From positions 62,001-126,000 of the forward strand of contig JAWSVB010000017.1 in the NCBI GenBank assembly GCA_033852135.1: DNA of 64,000 nucleotides. Reading direction: 5' to 3'. The notes under the pieces are model-generated. The model saw only the letters and a program-made list of their open reading frames with translations, made no database searches and had not been told where the DNA came from. This document shows positions 16,088 through 24,932 of the stretch, one piece after another. Both the position numbers and the translations under genes were made by a program. Origin of the DNA: QZLE01 sp033852135. GTDB lineage: Bacteria > Pseudomonadota > Gammaproteobacteria > QZLD01. Within the stretch, counting starts at the first letter, position 1. Each line of letters starts with the position of its first letter.

Positions 16088-16521
16088 TGGAGAGAATGAT
16101 GTTAAAGAAAGAGTATGGAATAACCTTGATAGAACTGATGATAGTGGTTGCGATTATAGCTATAATCGCATCTATTGCTATACCATCTTATGAAGGACAT
16201 GTGCAGAAAACGCGTAGGTCTGATGGGCAGGCGAAGTTGATGGAAGTTATGTCTAACTTGGAAAGGCATTATTCACTTAATAATACATATGTTGTAAATC
16301 TTTCGACTTTGGCAGCATACACTACCAACCCTGTTACAAGTGATGAAAGCTATTATCAAATTAGTGCAGAAGCTTGTGGCAGCAGTATTGCAAATTGCGT
16401 AAAGTTAACAGCAGCTCCACAAGGTGCTCAGGCAAATGATACCAAATGCGCTAGCCTTACTTATGATTCTAGAGGTGAGAAAGGTGAAACTGGTTCAGGC
16501 AGTCGTAATGACTGTTGGTAG
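16084..16521 (+). CDS. pilE: Type IV pilin, PilE family
   Basis: 145 residues. The type IV prepilin signal is KKEYG followed by ITLIELMIVVAIIAIIASIAIPSYEGHVQKTRRSDGQAKLMEVMSNLERHYSLNNTY, with Gly12 before the cleavage site and Glu5. The downstream body fits PilE-type minor pilins of gammaproteobacteria (the YY-x-I strand and four cysteines near the C terminus: ACGSSIANC, KCASL, DCW). The ATG overlaps the TGA of the previous gene, so translation is coupled. It ends the minor pilin cluster and is processed by PilD, which is not in this window. Confidence 0.92.
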   Translation: MMERMMLKKEYGITLIELMIVVAIIAIIASIAIPSYEGHVQKTRRSDGQAKLMEVMSNLERHYSLNNTYVVNLSTLAAYTTNPVTSDESYYQISAEACGSSIANCVKLTAAPQGAQANDTKCASLTYDSRGEKGETGSGSRNDCW

Positions 16522-16590
16522 ATGTATAGATTGCAATGATTATTAGTAATTGCTAATATGTTGAAATAAATGATTATGCAGGGGAGTAGT

Positions 16591-16761
16591 ATGTCTGCAG
16601 ACAAGAATACCCATTACATGGGGAAAGAGCGCAGAGATCAGCAGCGCAGGACTGGTGCAGATCGCAGGCAAATGGTGCGATTTTGCGATAAGCCTGAGCG
16701 TAGAACAGGTAAAGATAGACGCAATTTTCAAGGTATTTGGAATTCACGCTGTACTATATAG
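16591..16761 (+). CDS. Arg-rich small hypothetical protein with RRxxxDRR repeats
   Basis: 56 residues. The sequence holds two related units, ERRDQQRRTGADRRQ and ERRTGKDRRN, around an MVRFCDKP segment. GGGGAG at 16581-16586 precedes the ATG at 16591; an ATG at 16570 would add seven residues without a ribosome site. Short segments of RR-x-x-x-DRR repeats occur in many proteobacterial proteins, but I know of no defined function. It lies downstream of pilE in the same direction, 69 nt away, and ahead of a good terminator, so it may be the last gene of the pilus transcript. Confidence 0.65.
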   Translation: MSADKNTHYMGKERRDQQRRTGADRRQMVRFCDKPERRTGKDRRNFQGIWNSRCTI

Positions 16762-17100
16762 CTTGAAATCGTGTTTTATCAATTAGAATAATTATTTTTT
16801 ATGCAAAAGCCAGTAACTAAAAATAGTTATTGGCTTTTTAGTTTCTAAGCTTATTGTTTTCAATGCTTGCTCTGTGCATCAAAAAAAATTGAGCAAGTTA
16901 TTATGTTCTAAAAAATTGATGTTTATTGCTTGAGTTAAGTGCTGCTTGAAACCATGTTATAATTGTTATAAAGCAGCATAGTTTTAACGCAAAATTTCTA
17001 CTGAAATATGAATTTATATTTAGGAGTTATTTTCAATTTTATCCATTTAGACGGCGATATGTTACGATTTACAAATTAAGTGAAACGGACTTTATTATTC
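16762..17100. other. Intergenic region before murJ
   Basis: 339 nt with the terminator at 16805-16839 and otherwise AT-rich sequence that must contain the murJ promoter. I see no gene. The rpsT gene that is often next to murJ in gammaproteobacteria is not here. Confidence 0.5.
16805..16839 (+). terminator. Rho-independent terminator of the pilus cluster
   Basis: The stem AAAAGCCAGTAACTA pairs with TAGTTATTGGCTTTT (one G-U pair) around a short AAAA loop, ending in a T tract. It follows the small Arg-rich gene. Confidence 0.85.
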
Positions 17101-18645
17101 ATGAGTAAATCGCTTCTTAAATCATCATTTGTTGTAGCAACTATGACTATGCTTTCGCGTATTTTTGGGGTTGTTCGTGATGTTGTATTTTCCCACTATC
17201 TTGGGGCGACTGGTGGTGCCGACGCATTTTTTATTGCATTCAAGATTCCTAACCTTATGCGTAGAATCTTTGCTGAAGGAGCGTTCTCTCAGGCATTTAT
17301 CCCTGTGCTAGCAGATCATAAACATCAAGGTGATATGGAATTAACACGCCGTTTTATCGCTGATGTTTGGGGGACTCTTGGAGCTATTTTGTTCTTGGTT
17401 TCCGTTGTTGGCGTGTTTATAGCTCCAATCATTGCATTTTGTTTTGTACCTGGTTGGTACTTTGATAAACCAGATCAGTATGAGCTAACGGTTCTGCTAC
17501 TCAGGTTTACTACACCTTATATACTGTTCATATCTCTGGTAGCTTGTGCAGGCGGCATACTTAACTCTTATGGAAAATTTGCGGTGCCGGCTTTTACCCC
17601 GGTTCTTTTAAATATATGCTTGATTTTTGCCACTATATTTATTACTCCTTACTTTGAAAATCCACAGATTGGGATTGCTTGTGGTGTATTTATTGCTGGA
17701 GCTGCGCAGCTATTATTCCAGATCCCTTTTTTGTTAAAGCTTGGCATATTGAGTAAGCCAAGTTGGGGTTGGAGAACTCCGGCAGTAAAAAAAGTTGTAA
17801 AGTTAATGTTGCCATCTATAGTTGGATCTTCAGCATCACAAATAAACTTACTTGTTGGAAGCATTTTGGCATCTACACTGGTCACTGGAAGTGTTAGTTG
17901 GTTATATTATTCTGATCGTCTAATGGAGTTTCCGGTAGGGGTGTTTGGTATTGCTGTTTCTACCGTGATTCTTCCAAAACTATCGCAGCAACATGTTGGC
18001 GATAATCAGGAACATTTTTCTCGAACCCTTGATTGGGCGCTTAGACTTGTTTTGATAATTGGAACTCCTGCAGTTGTTGGGCTTATCTTTTTATCCGAGC
18101 CGATAATAGCAACTATTTTCGGACATGGAGTAATTTCAGCACATGATGTCACTATGGCTTCGAATAGTCTGATAGCTTATGCAATTGGCACACAGGGGTT
18201 TATCTTGGTAAAGGTCCTATCACCTGGTTTTTTTGCTCGTAAGGATACAAAAACGCCGATGCGATTTGGGATAATCTCTGTGATAGCGAATATTGTGCTG
18301 AGTTTGATTCTTCTCTACCCTCTACAGCATGTTGGATTAGCTTTGGCTACTTCATTAGCTGCAATTGTTAATGCAGGCTTATTGTTTATTACCCTCTATC
18401 GTCGGAAGGTCTATGTGCCAGATAGTGGTTGGATGCTGATGTTTATCAGGGTGTTATTAGCGAATGCTGCCTTGGGTGCGTTTCTTTTTTATTTTTCATC
18501 TATATCTAATCATTGGTTTGAACAACTGTTGTGGGATAAGGTTATTTTTTTATTGAAGATGGTATTCGGTGGTGGGGCTCTGTATTTTGTTTTATTAATG
18601 GCTTTGGGGTTGCGACCCACGCAATTGAAAGCAGGTATTAGCTGA
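17101..18645 (+). CDS. murJ: Lipid II flippase MurJ
   Basis: Integral inner-membrane protein of 14 predicted helices that flips lipid II to the periplasm for peptidoglycan synthesis. 514 residues from ATG 17101 (MSKSLLKSSFVVATMTMLSRIFGVVRD, the standard MurJ N terminus). The frame is open from a GTG at 17080, but MSKSLLKSS is the usual beginning. The conserved segments GADAFFIAFKIPNLMRRIFAEGAFSQAFIPV and FPVGVFGIAVSTVILPKLS are present. It is single-gene, with 223 nt before ribF. Confidence 0.97.
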   Translation: MSKSLLKSSFVVATMTMLSRIFGVVRDVVFSHYLGATGGADAFFIAFKIPNLMRRIFAEGAFSQAFIPVLADHKHQGDMELTRRFIADVWGTLGAILFLVSVVGVFIAPIIAFCFVPGWYFDKPDQYELTVLLLRFTTPYILFISLVACAGGILNSYGKFAVPAFTPVLLNICLIFATIFITPYFENPQIGIACGVFIAGAAQLLFQIPFLLKLGILSKPSWGWRTPAVKKVVKLMLPSIVGSSASQINLLVGSILASTLVTGSVSWLYYSDRLMEFPVGVFGIAVSTVILPKLSQQHVGDNQEHFSRTLDWALRLVLIIGTPAVVGLIFLSEPIIATIFGHGVISAHDVTMASNSLIAYAIGTQGFILVKVLSPGFFARKDTKTPMRFGIISVIANIVLSLILLYPLQHVGLALATSLAAIVNAGLLFITLYRRKVYVPDSGWMLMFIRVLLANAALGAFLFYFSSISNHWFEQLLWDKVIFLLKMVFGGGALYFVLLMALGLRPTQLKAGIS

Positions 18646-18868
18646 TTCGCACCTATGCTCAGCCAAACTTATTGTTTTGCATTTTTGCCTAAATGTCATT
18701 TCAGAATATTTATTCTTTATAGCGCTTTTAATAGGGGATAGGTGCTTTGAACTCTAAAATTGGGGCTAGGGTTAAGTTTTAGGTCATAAATTCATTGAAT
18801 TAACTCGCAATTATTGGATATTTTTAGCATAATTCACTGTTCTGGTTATCCGGTTCATCACTTGGAAT

Positions 18869-19798
18869 ATGCATTTAATTCGTTCGCTTAAAAAGTTCAG
18901 ACATCAAAGCGATGGTTGTGTTGCAACTATTGGTAATTTTGATGGTGTGCATCTTGGTCATCAAAAGATGATGCGAGAATTAGCCAAAAAAGGGAAAGAG
19001 TTAAATCTGCCAGTGGTAGTGGTTACTTTTGAGCCACATCCGAAAGATTTTTTTGTACCACAATTTGCTCCATCTCGTATATGTCGCATGCGCGATAAAC
19101 TGGCTTTTTTACGTGATTGTGGGATCGATTATGTTTATCTAATCCGCTTTAATAGCGGAGTAGCTCATATGAAGGCTTATGAGTTTATTGATAATACTTT
19201 GGTTGCTGGTCTTGGTATAAAATATCTTGTTGTTGGTGATGACTTTAGATTTGGTGCAGCAAGAGAGGGTGATTTTGACCTGTTGGTTGCACAAGGGAAG
19301 GAGAAGGGGTTTACAGTTTCGCGTATGCCGACCTACCCGCTGGATGGTTCCAGAGTAAGCAGTTCCAGGATCCGTGCTTCGTTAATGGAGAACGATATTG
19401 GCTACGCAGCAAAATTGCTGGGGCGTGAATATAGTATTTCTGGGCGTGTAAGGCATGGTTTGAAACTTGGTAGAAAGTTGAACTTTCCAACGGCAAATAT
19501 TGGATTGCCGCAGATGCCATTTCCAATAAATGGTGTCTATTTTGTCCGTGTTTATGGTTTGGGAAGTAACCCATTACCTGCAGTTGCAAATGTTGGTTGC
19601 CGGCCAACAGTTGATGGTAGCTTGACGGTGCTGGAGGTTCATCTGCTTGAATTTAACGAAGATATTTATGGCCGTTATATCAGGGTAGGATTTCTCCATT
19701 TTTTGCGTACTGAGCAAAAATTTGATTCGATTGAGCAGTTACGGGAGCAGATTGAGCAGGATGTTGCTCAGTCTAAGAAGTTTTTTAATATAAATTAA
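18869..19798 (+). CDS. ribF: Bifunctional riboflavin kinase / FAD synthetase RibF
   Basis: Makes FMN from riboflavin and FAD from FMN. 309 residues. The N-terminal adenylyltransferase domain has IGNFDGVHLGHQKM (21-34) and SSSRIRASL; the C-terminal kinase domain contains GRKLNFPTANI and GVYFVRV, with the conserved PTAN. It heads the ribF-ileS-lspA-ispH cluster and overlaps closely with ileS (gap of a few nt). No FMN riboswitch is visible upstream. Confidence 0.97.
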   Translation: MHLIRSLKKFRHQSDGCVATIGNFDGVHLGHQKMMRELAKKGKELNLPVVVVTFEPHPKDFFVPQFAPSRICRMRDKLAFLRDCGIDYVYLIRFNSGVAHMKAYEFIDNTLVAGLGIKYLVVGDDFRFGAAREGDFDLLVAQGKEKGFTVSRMPTYPLDGSRVSSSRIRASLMENDIGYAAKLLGREYSISGRVRHGLKLGRKLNFPTANIGLPQMPFPINGVYFVRVYGLGSNPLPAVANVGCRPTVDGSLTVLEVHLLEFNEDIYGRYIRVGFLHFLRTEQKFDSIEQLREQIEQDVAQSKKFFNIN

Positions 19799-19805
19799 AT
19801 TGGGT

Positions 19806-22661
19806 ATGTCCGTGAGTAAAGAAGATTCTTCAAGTAAAAATTACAAAGATACGCTAAACCTTCCTGAAACACAGTTTCCAATGCGTGGAAATCTGGCAAA
19901 GCGTGAGCCGGATATGCTCAAAGATTGGTATGCAAAGGATATCTATAAAAAAATAAGAGAGGTATCTAAAGGAAGGAAAAAGTACATTTTGCATGATGGC
20001 CCTCCATATGCAAATGGCGATATTCACATTGGACATGCAGTAAATAAGGTTCTTAAAGATTTTATTGTTAAGAGTAAGACCTTAAGTGGATTTGATGTTC
20101 CTTACATTCCTGGTTGGGATTGCCACGGCCTACCAATTGAAACTCAGGTTGAAAAGAAGGTTGGAAAAGTAGGCAAAAAAGTTGATGCCAAAGGATTTAG
20201 AAAATTATGCCGAGAATATGCCGGTAAGCAAGTTGATGGCCAAAAAAGAGACTTTACCCGCTTAGGAGTTTTTGCTGAGTGGGATAAGCCATATTTGACG
20301 ATGGATTATCAGACCGAAGCTGATATTTTGCGTGTCCTTGGAAAAGTTATAGAAAATGATCACTTGGTTCGGGGTTTTAAACCAGTTCACTGGTGTATGG
20401 ATTGTGGTTCATCTTTGGCGGAGGCTGAAGTTGAGTATGAGGATAAAGAGTCTCCTGCAATTGATGTTAAGTTTGATGTGGTTGATAAAGATTTATTTTT
20501 ACAAAAAACAGGCTGCGATGTAACTTCTGAAACCCCTGCTTTGGTAATTTGGACCACAACTCCGTGGACACTGCCAGCGAACCGAGGTGTATGTCTCCAT
20601 CCAGATCTTGACTATGTGGTTGTATCTTTTAAACAAGGCGATAAACAGCAATTGGTGTTGTTAGCAGAAGCACTTTATAGCCAAGCAATGTTGCGCTATG
20701 ACGCAGAAGATGTACAGGTTGTTGGTAGATGTCATGGTGCTGACCTGGAAAATATGGAGTTGAAACACCCGTTTTACGACAGAATTGTTCCGGTAATACT
20801 TGGCGATCATGTGACTACCGATGCTGGTACAGGCTCAGTACATACTGCGCCAGGTCATGGTGCAGATGATTATCTGGTTGGTCAGCGTTATGGGCTAGAG
20901 GTTGATAATCCAGTTGGAGCAAATGGCTGCTTCTTGGAAGGAACTGAGTTGTTTGCTGGAGAACATGTTCTTAAGGCCAATCCTAAGGTTGTAGCAGTTC
21001 TTGAGGAGCGCGGTGCTCTTTTGAAATTTGAAAAGCTACTACATAGCTATCCACATTGCTGGAGACACAAAACTCCGGTTATCTTTCGTGCGACACCACA
21101 GTGGTTTATCGGCATGGACAAGAAAGGTCTGCGTCAAGATTCTATTGATGCGATTAACAATGTTGATTGGATTCCAGGTTGGGGTAAGGCGCGTATCGAA
21201 GGGATGGTGGAGAAATCACCTGACTGGTGTATCTCGCGTCAGCGTATTTGGGGTGTTCCAATAGCCCTGTTTGTGCATAAAGAGACGCAGGAGCCGCACC
21301 CAGATAGTGTAAGACTTATTGAAGAGGTGGCAAAAAAGATTGAGCAGGGTGGTATCGATGCTTGGTTTGAAATGGATGTTGCTGAGATGCTTGGCGCTGA
21401 TGCTGAAAATTACGAGAAGGTGCATGACACCCTGGATGTATGGTTTGATTCAGGAGCAACCAACTTCTCCGTAATTGACCAGCGTGAGCAACTTGAGTTT
21501 CCAGCAGATCTTTATCTTGAAGGCTCTGACCAGCATCGTGGTTGGTTCCAAACCTCTTTGAAGCTTTCAATGGCTATGCGCGGCAAACCACCATTTAAGC
21601 AGGTTTTAACTCATGGATTTGTTGTAGACGCTAACGGTAAGAAGATGTCAAAGTCGGCTGGCAACGTAGTCTTGCCGCAGAAAGTATTTAATTCGCTTGG
21701 AGCTGATATCCTTAGATTATGGGTGGCAGCAACAGATTATACAACCGAGATGAGGGTGTCTGATGAGATCTTAAAGCGCGCAGCAGATTCTTATCGTCGT
21801 ATGCGTAATACAGCTCGTTTCTTATTGGCTAATCTTTCAGGTTTTGATCCAAAAGTTCATATGCTGGATTCTGCCGATATGATTGCGATTGACCGCTGGG
21901 CAGTGAGTAGAGCGGCTGAGATTCAGCAGGAAGTTATTCAGGCGTATAACGATTTTGATTTCCACCTTATCTATCAAAAAGTGCATAACTTTTGCTCAAT
22001 TGATATGGGTGGCTTCTACCTGGATGTTATTAAGGACAGGCAGTACACCACTGCTGAAGATAGTGTTGCTCGTCGTTCAGCACAGACAGCTATATACCAT
22101 ATTATTGAGGCGCTAACCCGTTGGTTGGCACCAATCCTGAGTTTTACATCTGAAGAGATCTGGGAAGAGATCCCTGGTGAACGTGAAGATTCTATATTCT
22201 TTGTAACTTGGTATGAGTCTCTGCAGCAGCTGGATGAAGATGGTCAGTTTAACAAAGGTTTTTGGGATAGCTTGATTAAGGTTCGTGAAAGTATAAATAA
22301 TACTCTCGAAGGGTTAAGAGCGGGTAAGAAAATCGGTTCCTCCTTGGATGCAGAAGTAACTATATATTGTGACGAAAGCTTATTAGGAAAACTCTCTCTG
22401 GTTGAAGATGAATTGCGTTTCGCCATGATCACCTCTTATATATATCTTAAGCCTTTAAGTGAAAAGAAAGATGGTCTGGAAGTAATTGAACTGGAAAATG
22501 GAGAGAAGTGTGCAATAGCTGCAGCTGTTTCTGAGCATCCAAAATGCGTTCGTTGCTGGCACCATCGTGAAGATGTTGGAAGTGATTCAGAGCATCCAGA
22601 GCTTTGTTCTCGCTGTGTAGAGAATGTTACAACTGCTGGTGAGAACAGGCAGTATGTGTAG
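19806..22661 (+). CDS. ileS: Isoleucyl-tRNA synthetase
   Basis: Class I synthetase charging tRNA-Ile, with an editing domain. About 951 residues. The nucleotide-binding HIGH motif lies in PPYANGDIHIGHAV (HIGH near residue 75), and KKMSKS near 613. The editing domain segment WTTTPWTLPANRGVC is present. The C-terminal zinc motif has CVRCWHHREDVG and CSRC, as in bacterial IleRS of the Escherichia coli type. The start is uncertain among TTG 19800, ATG 19806 and GTG 19812, none with a strong ribosome site; translation is probably coupled to ribF. Confidence 0.98.
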   Translation: MSVSKEDSSSKNYKDTLNLPETQFPMRGNLAKREPDMLKDWYAKDIYKKIREVSKGRKKYILHDGPPYANGDIHIGHAVNKVLKDFIVKSKTLSGFDVPYIPGWDCHGLPIETQVEKKVGKVGKKVDAKGFRKLCREYAGKQVDGQKRDFTRLGVFAEWDKPYLTMDYQTEADILRVLGKVIENDHLVRGFKPVHWCMDCGSSLAEAEVEYEDKESPAIDVKFDVVDKDLFLQKTGCDVTSETPALVIWTTTPWTLPANRGVCLHPDLDYVVVSFKQGDKQQLVLLAEALYSQAMLRYDAEDVQVVGRCHGADLENMELKHPFYDRIVPVILGDHVTTDAGTGSVHTAPGHGADDYLVGQRYGLEVDNPVGANGCFLEGTELFAGEHVLKANPKVVAVLEERGALLKFEKLLHSYPHCWRHKTPVIFRATPQWFIGMDKKGLRQDSIDAINNVDWIPGWGKARIEGMVEKSPDWCISRQRIWGVPIALFVHKETQEPHPDSVRLIEEVAKKIEQGGIDAWFEMDVAEMLGADAENYEKVHDTLDVWFDSGATNFSVIDQREQLEFPADLYLEGSDQHRGWFQTSLKLSMAMRGKPPFKQVLTHGFVVDANGKKMSKSAGNVVLPQKVFNSLGADILRLWVAATDYTTEMRVSDEILKRAADSYRRMRNTARFLLANLSGFDPKVHMLDSADMIAIDRWAVSRAAEIQQEVIQAYNDFDFHLIYQKVHNFCSIDMGGFYLDVIKDRQYTTAEDSVARRSAQTAIYHIIEALTRWLAPILSFTSEEIWEEIPGEREDSIFFVTWYESLQQLDEDGQFNKGFWDSLIKVRESINNTLEGLRAGKKIGSSLDAEVTIYCDESLLGKLSLVEDELRFAMITSYIYLKPLSEKKDGLEVIELENGEKCAIAAAVSEHPKCVRCWHHREDVGSDSEHPELCSRCVENVTTAGENRQYV

Positions 22662-22694
22662 CAAGTGTGGCTTAAAGGCTGACTGGAGTTACAG

Positions 22695-23165
22695 ATGTTA
22701 AAGTGGTTGTGGCTATCCGTGATAGTGGTTGTGCTTGATCAGGTAACTAAGGTTTTAGTTGTGCAAAACTTTCAGTATCAAGAATCGATTGCGGTATTAC
22801 CACTATTTAACTTAACTCATGTGCATAATTATGGTGCTGCGTTCAGTTTTCTAAGCGATGCAGGTGGATGGCAACGCTGGATGTTCACAGGGTTAGCTGC
22901 TGTGGTTAGTTTGGTTATTATAGTTTGGATCAAAAACTTAAATAGTGGAGAAAAATATACAGCACTTGGTTTAGCCTTGGTTCTTGGTGGTGCCATTGGC
23001 AATCTTGTAGATAGAGTTTACTACGGGTATGTAATAGATTTTCTTGACTTTTATTTAGGTAATAATCATTGGCCGGCATTTAATGTTGCAGATATTGCCA
23101 TATCTCTTGGTGTTGTTGCACTTATTATCCTATCATTTTTTGATAAAAAGAGAGAGGAAGCCTAA
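22695..23165 (+). CDS. lspA: Lipoprotein signal peptidase (signal peptidase II)
   Basis: Four-helix inner-membrane aspartyl peptidase that removes the signal peptide of diacylglyceryl-modified prolipoproteins. 156 residues. The catalytic aspartates are D115 (GYVIDFLDFY) and D133 (FNVADIAISLG); D15 in LDQVTK, and NLTHVHNYGAAFS, are also conserved. It follows ileS in the usual order. Substrates in this window include the GH25 lipoprotein at 52584. Confidence 0.97.
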   Translation: MLKWLWLSVIVVVLDQVTKVLVVQNFQYQESIAVLPLFNLTHVHNYGAAFSFLSDAGGWQRWMFTGLAAVVSLVIIVWIKNLNSGEKYTALGLALVLGGAIGNLVDRVYYGYVIDFLDFYLGNNHWPAFNVADIAISLGVVALIILSFFDKKREEA

Positions 23166-23215
23166 TTGCATAATATTTTGATGGCTGAGAGCGGTCTCAA
23201 TAGAGGGCGAAAAGG

Positions 23216-24160
23216 GTGGTAAAGAGAGTTATTTTAGCGAATCCGCGCGGTTTTTGCGCTGGGGTGCAAAGGGCGATCGAGATAGTTGAAAAAGTGCTAG
23301 CAAAGTACGGTGCTCCTATCTATGTGCGGCATGAAATAGTACATAACCGTTTTGTTGTAGATGGATTGCGTGCAAAAGGCGTTATCTTTGTTGAGAATGT
23401 AGAAGAGGTGCCGAATGGCGAAATAGTCATTTTTAGTGCTCACGGGGTCTCTAAAGAGGTTGAAAAGAAGGCAGAATCTAGAGGTTTGAGGGTGTTTGAT
23501 GCGACATGCCCTTTGGTAACCAAGATCCATTCGCAAGTAATTAGAAATGCAAAAGATGGAAAAGATACTGTTTTAATTGGTCACCCAGGCCACGCTGAAG
23601 TTGAGGGGACTTTGGGGCAGTTTACCGGAACTGCCGATGGCTCTGCAAAGATGCATGTTGTTGCATCTGTTAAAGATGTCGAGAGGTTGGAAATTGCTGC
23701 AGGTACTCAGCTCTCATTTGTAACGCAAACAACACTTTCTGTAGATGATGCTCAAGAGATACTGGATGTTTTAAAGAACAGGTACCCTCAGATTTCTGGC
23801 CCAAAGAGGGAGGATATCTGTTATGCAACGCAAAATAGACAAGATGCAGTCAAAAAGATTTCTAAACAAGCTGATGTTATATTTGTTGTAGGCTCAAAAA
23901 ATAGTTCTAACTCAAATAGACTAAAAGAGATTGGGCAAAAGCAAGGGGTGGCGGCATACCTTATAGATTGTGCCGATGAGATTGAACTGCATATGATAGA
24001 TGGCGCTAAGGTTATTGGTGTAACTGCTGGAGCATCAGCACCGGAAGAGCTGGTGAATGAAGTGCTTAAAAAATTAACTGCCGATGGTGGTGTTATCGAA
24101 CAGGTAGGTGATGTTATTGAGGATATCGTATTCTCATTGCCAAAAGCACTTGAAGAATAA
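23216..24160 (+). CDS. ispH: 4-hydroxy-3-methylbut-2-enyl diphosphate reductase IspH
   Basis: Last enzyme of the MEP isoprenoid pathway, an iron-sulfur protein producing IPP and DMAPP. 314 residues from a GTG start, the family size. The three cluster-binding cysteines are C14 (RGFCAGV), C98 (DATCPLV) and C202 (EDICYATQNRQ); HEIVHN and SAHGVS are also present. It follows lspA by 50 nt. The fkpB gene that often lies between lspA and ispH is absent. Confidence 0.97.
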   Translation: MVKRVILANPRGFCAGVQRAIEIVEKVLAKYGAPIYVRHEIVHNRFVVDGLRAKGVIFVENVEEVPNGEIVIFSAHGVSKEVEKKAESRGLRVFDATCPLVTKIHSQVIRNAKDGKDTVLIGHPGHAEVEGTLGQFTGTADGSAKMHVVASVKDVERLEIAAGTQLSFVTQTTLSVDDAQEILDVLKNRYPQISGPKREDICYATQNRQDAVKKISKQADVIFVVGSKNSSNSNRLKEIGQKQGVAAYLIDCADEIELHMIDGAKVIGVTAGASAPEELVNEVLKKLTADGGVIEQVGDVIEDIVFSLPKALEE

Positions 24161-24163
24161 AAT

Positions 24164-24568
24164 TTGATTGAAAAAGGAATGGGTCTACAAGGTAACGATT
24201 TGGATAAGGAAAAAAACAAGAGAATACTAGTTGTAGATGATAGTAAGCTGGCAAGAATGATCGTCAGCAATATCATAATGGTTTATTTCAGTGATTGGGA
24301 AATTACTGAAGCTGAGAATGTAATAGATGCAGCAGAAAAATCTAAGAATAAAACATTTGATGCAATTACTTTAGATATGAATATGCCTGGAAGAGATGGA
24401 TTATCATACGCTCCTGAGCTGCAAAAAATGCATCCCCAAGCAAAAATTGCGCTGCTTACAGCAAACGTCCAACCAAAAGTCCAACAAAGAGCAAAAGAGA
24501 TAGGTTTGTTTTTTATTCCCAAGCCAGTTTCTTATGATAAGTTACTTGGGTTTATGGAAGATATTTAA
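24164..24568 (+). CDS. Stand-alone response regulator receiver domain (CheY-like)
   Basis: A single receiver domain of about 120-134 residues without output domain. Acidic pair DD at 25-26, phosphoacceptor D71 in ITLDMNMPGRDG, T99 and K120 (IPKPVS) complete the active site (numbering from the TTG at 24164). Possible starts are TTG 24164, ATG 24179 or TTG 24200; none has ideal spacing. It begins only 3 nt after ispH but is functionally unrelated. It is followed by the PEP-CTERM regulatory locus, so it may belong to a PrsK-type or chemosensory relay, which is inference. Confidence 0.88.
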   Translation: MIEKGMGLQGNDLDKEKNKRILVVDDSKLARMIVSNIIMVYFSDWEITEAENVIDAAEKSKNKTFDAITLDMNMPGRDGLSYAPELQKMHPQAKIALLTANVQPKVQQRAKEIGLFFIPKPVSYDKLLGFMEDI

Positions 24569-24763
24569 AATTATAAGAATAAAGCTTCTTTATCCGTTTT
24601 ATGCCAATATTTATAGATATAAAGCTTAAATTAACTCCTAAGTATTAAACTGAAAATCCAAGCTTTATTTTTTTACATAAAACCATAGATAGAACCTTTA
24701 GATGAGACTATGACCAACCTAACACTTTTGGTTATTAAGGGGTGGAGAAAGTTGAAAAGTAAG

Positions 24764-24782
24764 TTACACTATATCGGTGTAA
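24764..24782. repeat. Operator-like inverted repeat TTACAC-N7-GTGTAA
   Basis: Perfect 6-bp arms around seven nt, overlapping the first five bases of the box at 24778. It could be an operator for a dimeric regulator of the following genes. Confidence 0.45.
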
Positions 24783-24794
24783 AAAAGCTTGACA
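24778..24794 (-). promoter_or_regulatory. Putative PrsR-binding (PEP-CTERM) box, copy 3, inverted
   Basis: Read on the minus strand it is TGTCAAGCTTTTTTACA, sharing TGTC at the 5' end and TTTT-ACA at the 3' end with the boxes before both PEP-CTERM genes. It lies 138 nt before the sugar transferase start, comparable to the other two (112 and 126 nt), but in opposite orientation and without the 64-nt-spaced -24/-12 element. Confidence 0.45.
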
Positions 24795-24932
24795 CTTTTG
24801 TTGGGCGGTAATAGGCTATTTTTTTAACTTCCTGTTTTTTTAAAAGTTGTTTCGAAGGCGAAATGCATTCTTTCTGCATGGGGTGTCGCGAAATCGAATT
24901 TTTTATATTAATTATTTTGAGAATGCAATTAC

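Larger units (their letters stand above)
24569..24932. other. Regulatory intergenic region before the PEP-CTERM sugar transferase
   Basis: 364 nt. It holds an inverted repeat at 24764-24782, an overlapping 17-nt box at 24778-24794 that matches the putative PrsR box, and a further hairpin (ATGCA-N7-TGCAT near 24863-24879). No gene is seen, and I find no convincing -24/-12 promoter between the box and the start codon. Confidence 0.55.

Noticed and set aside
18646..18868. FMN riboswitch before ribF
   Set aside because: The conserved FMN aptamer segments are not present; the region is AT-rich without the expected helices.
24802..24817. TGGGCGGTAATAGGCT as a sigma-54 promoter of the sugar transferase
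   Set aside because: GG and GC have the right spacing but the rest of the consensus is poor, and it lies only 7 nt from the box, not 64.
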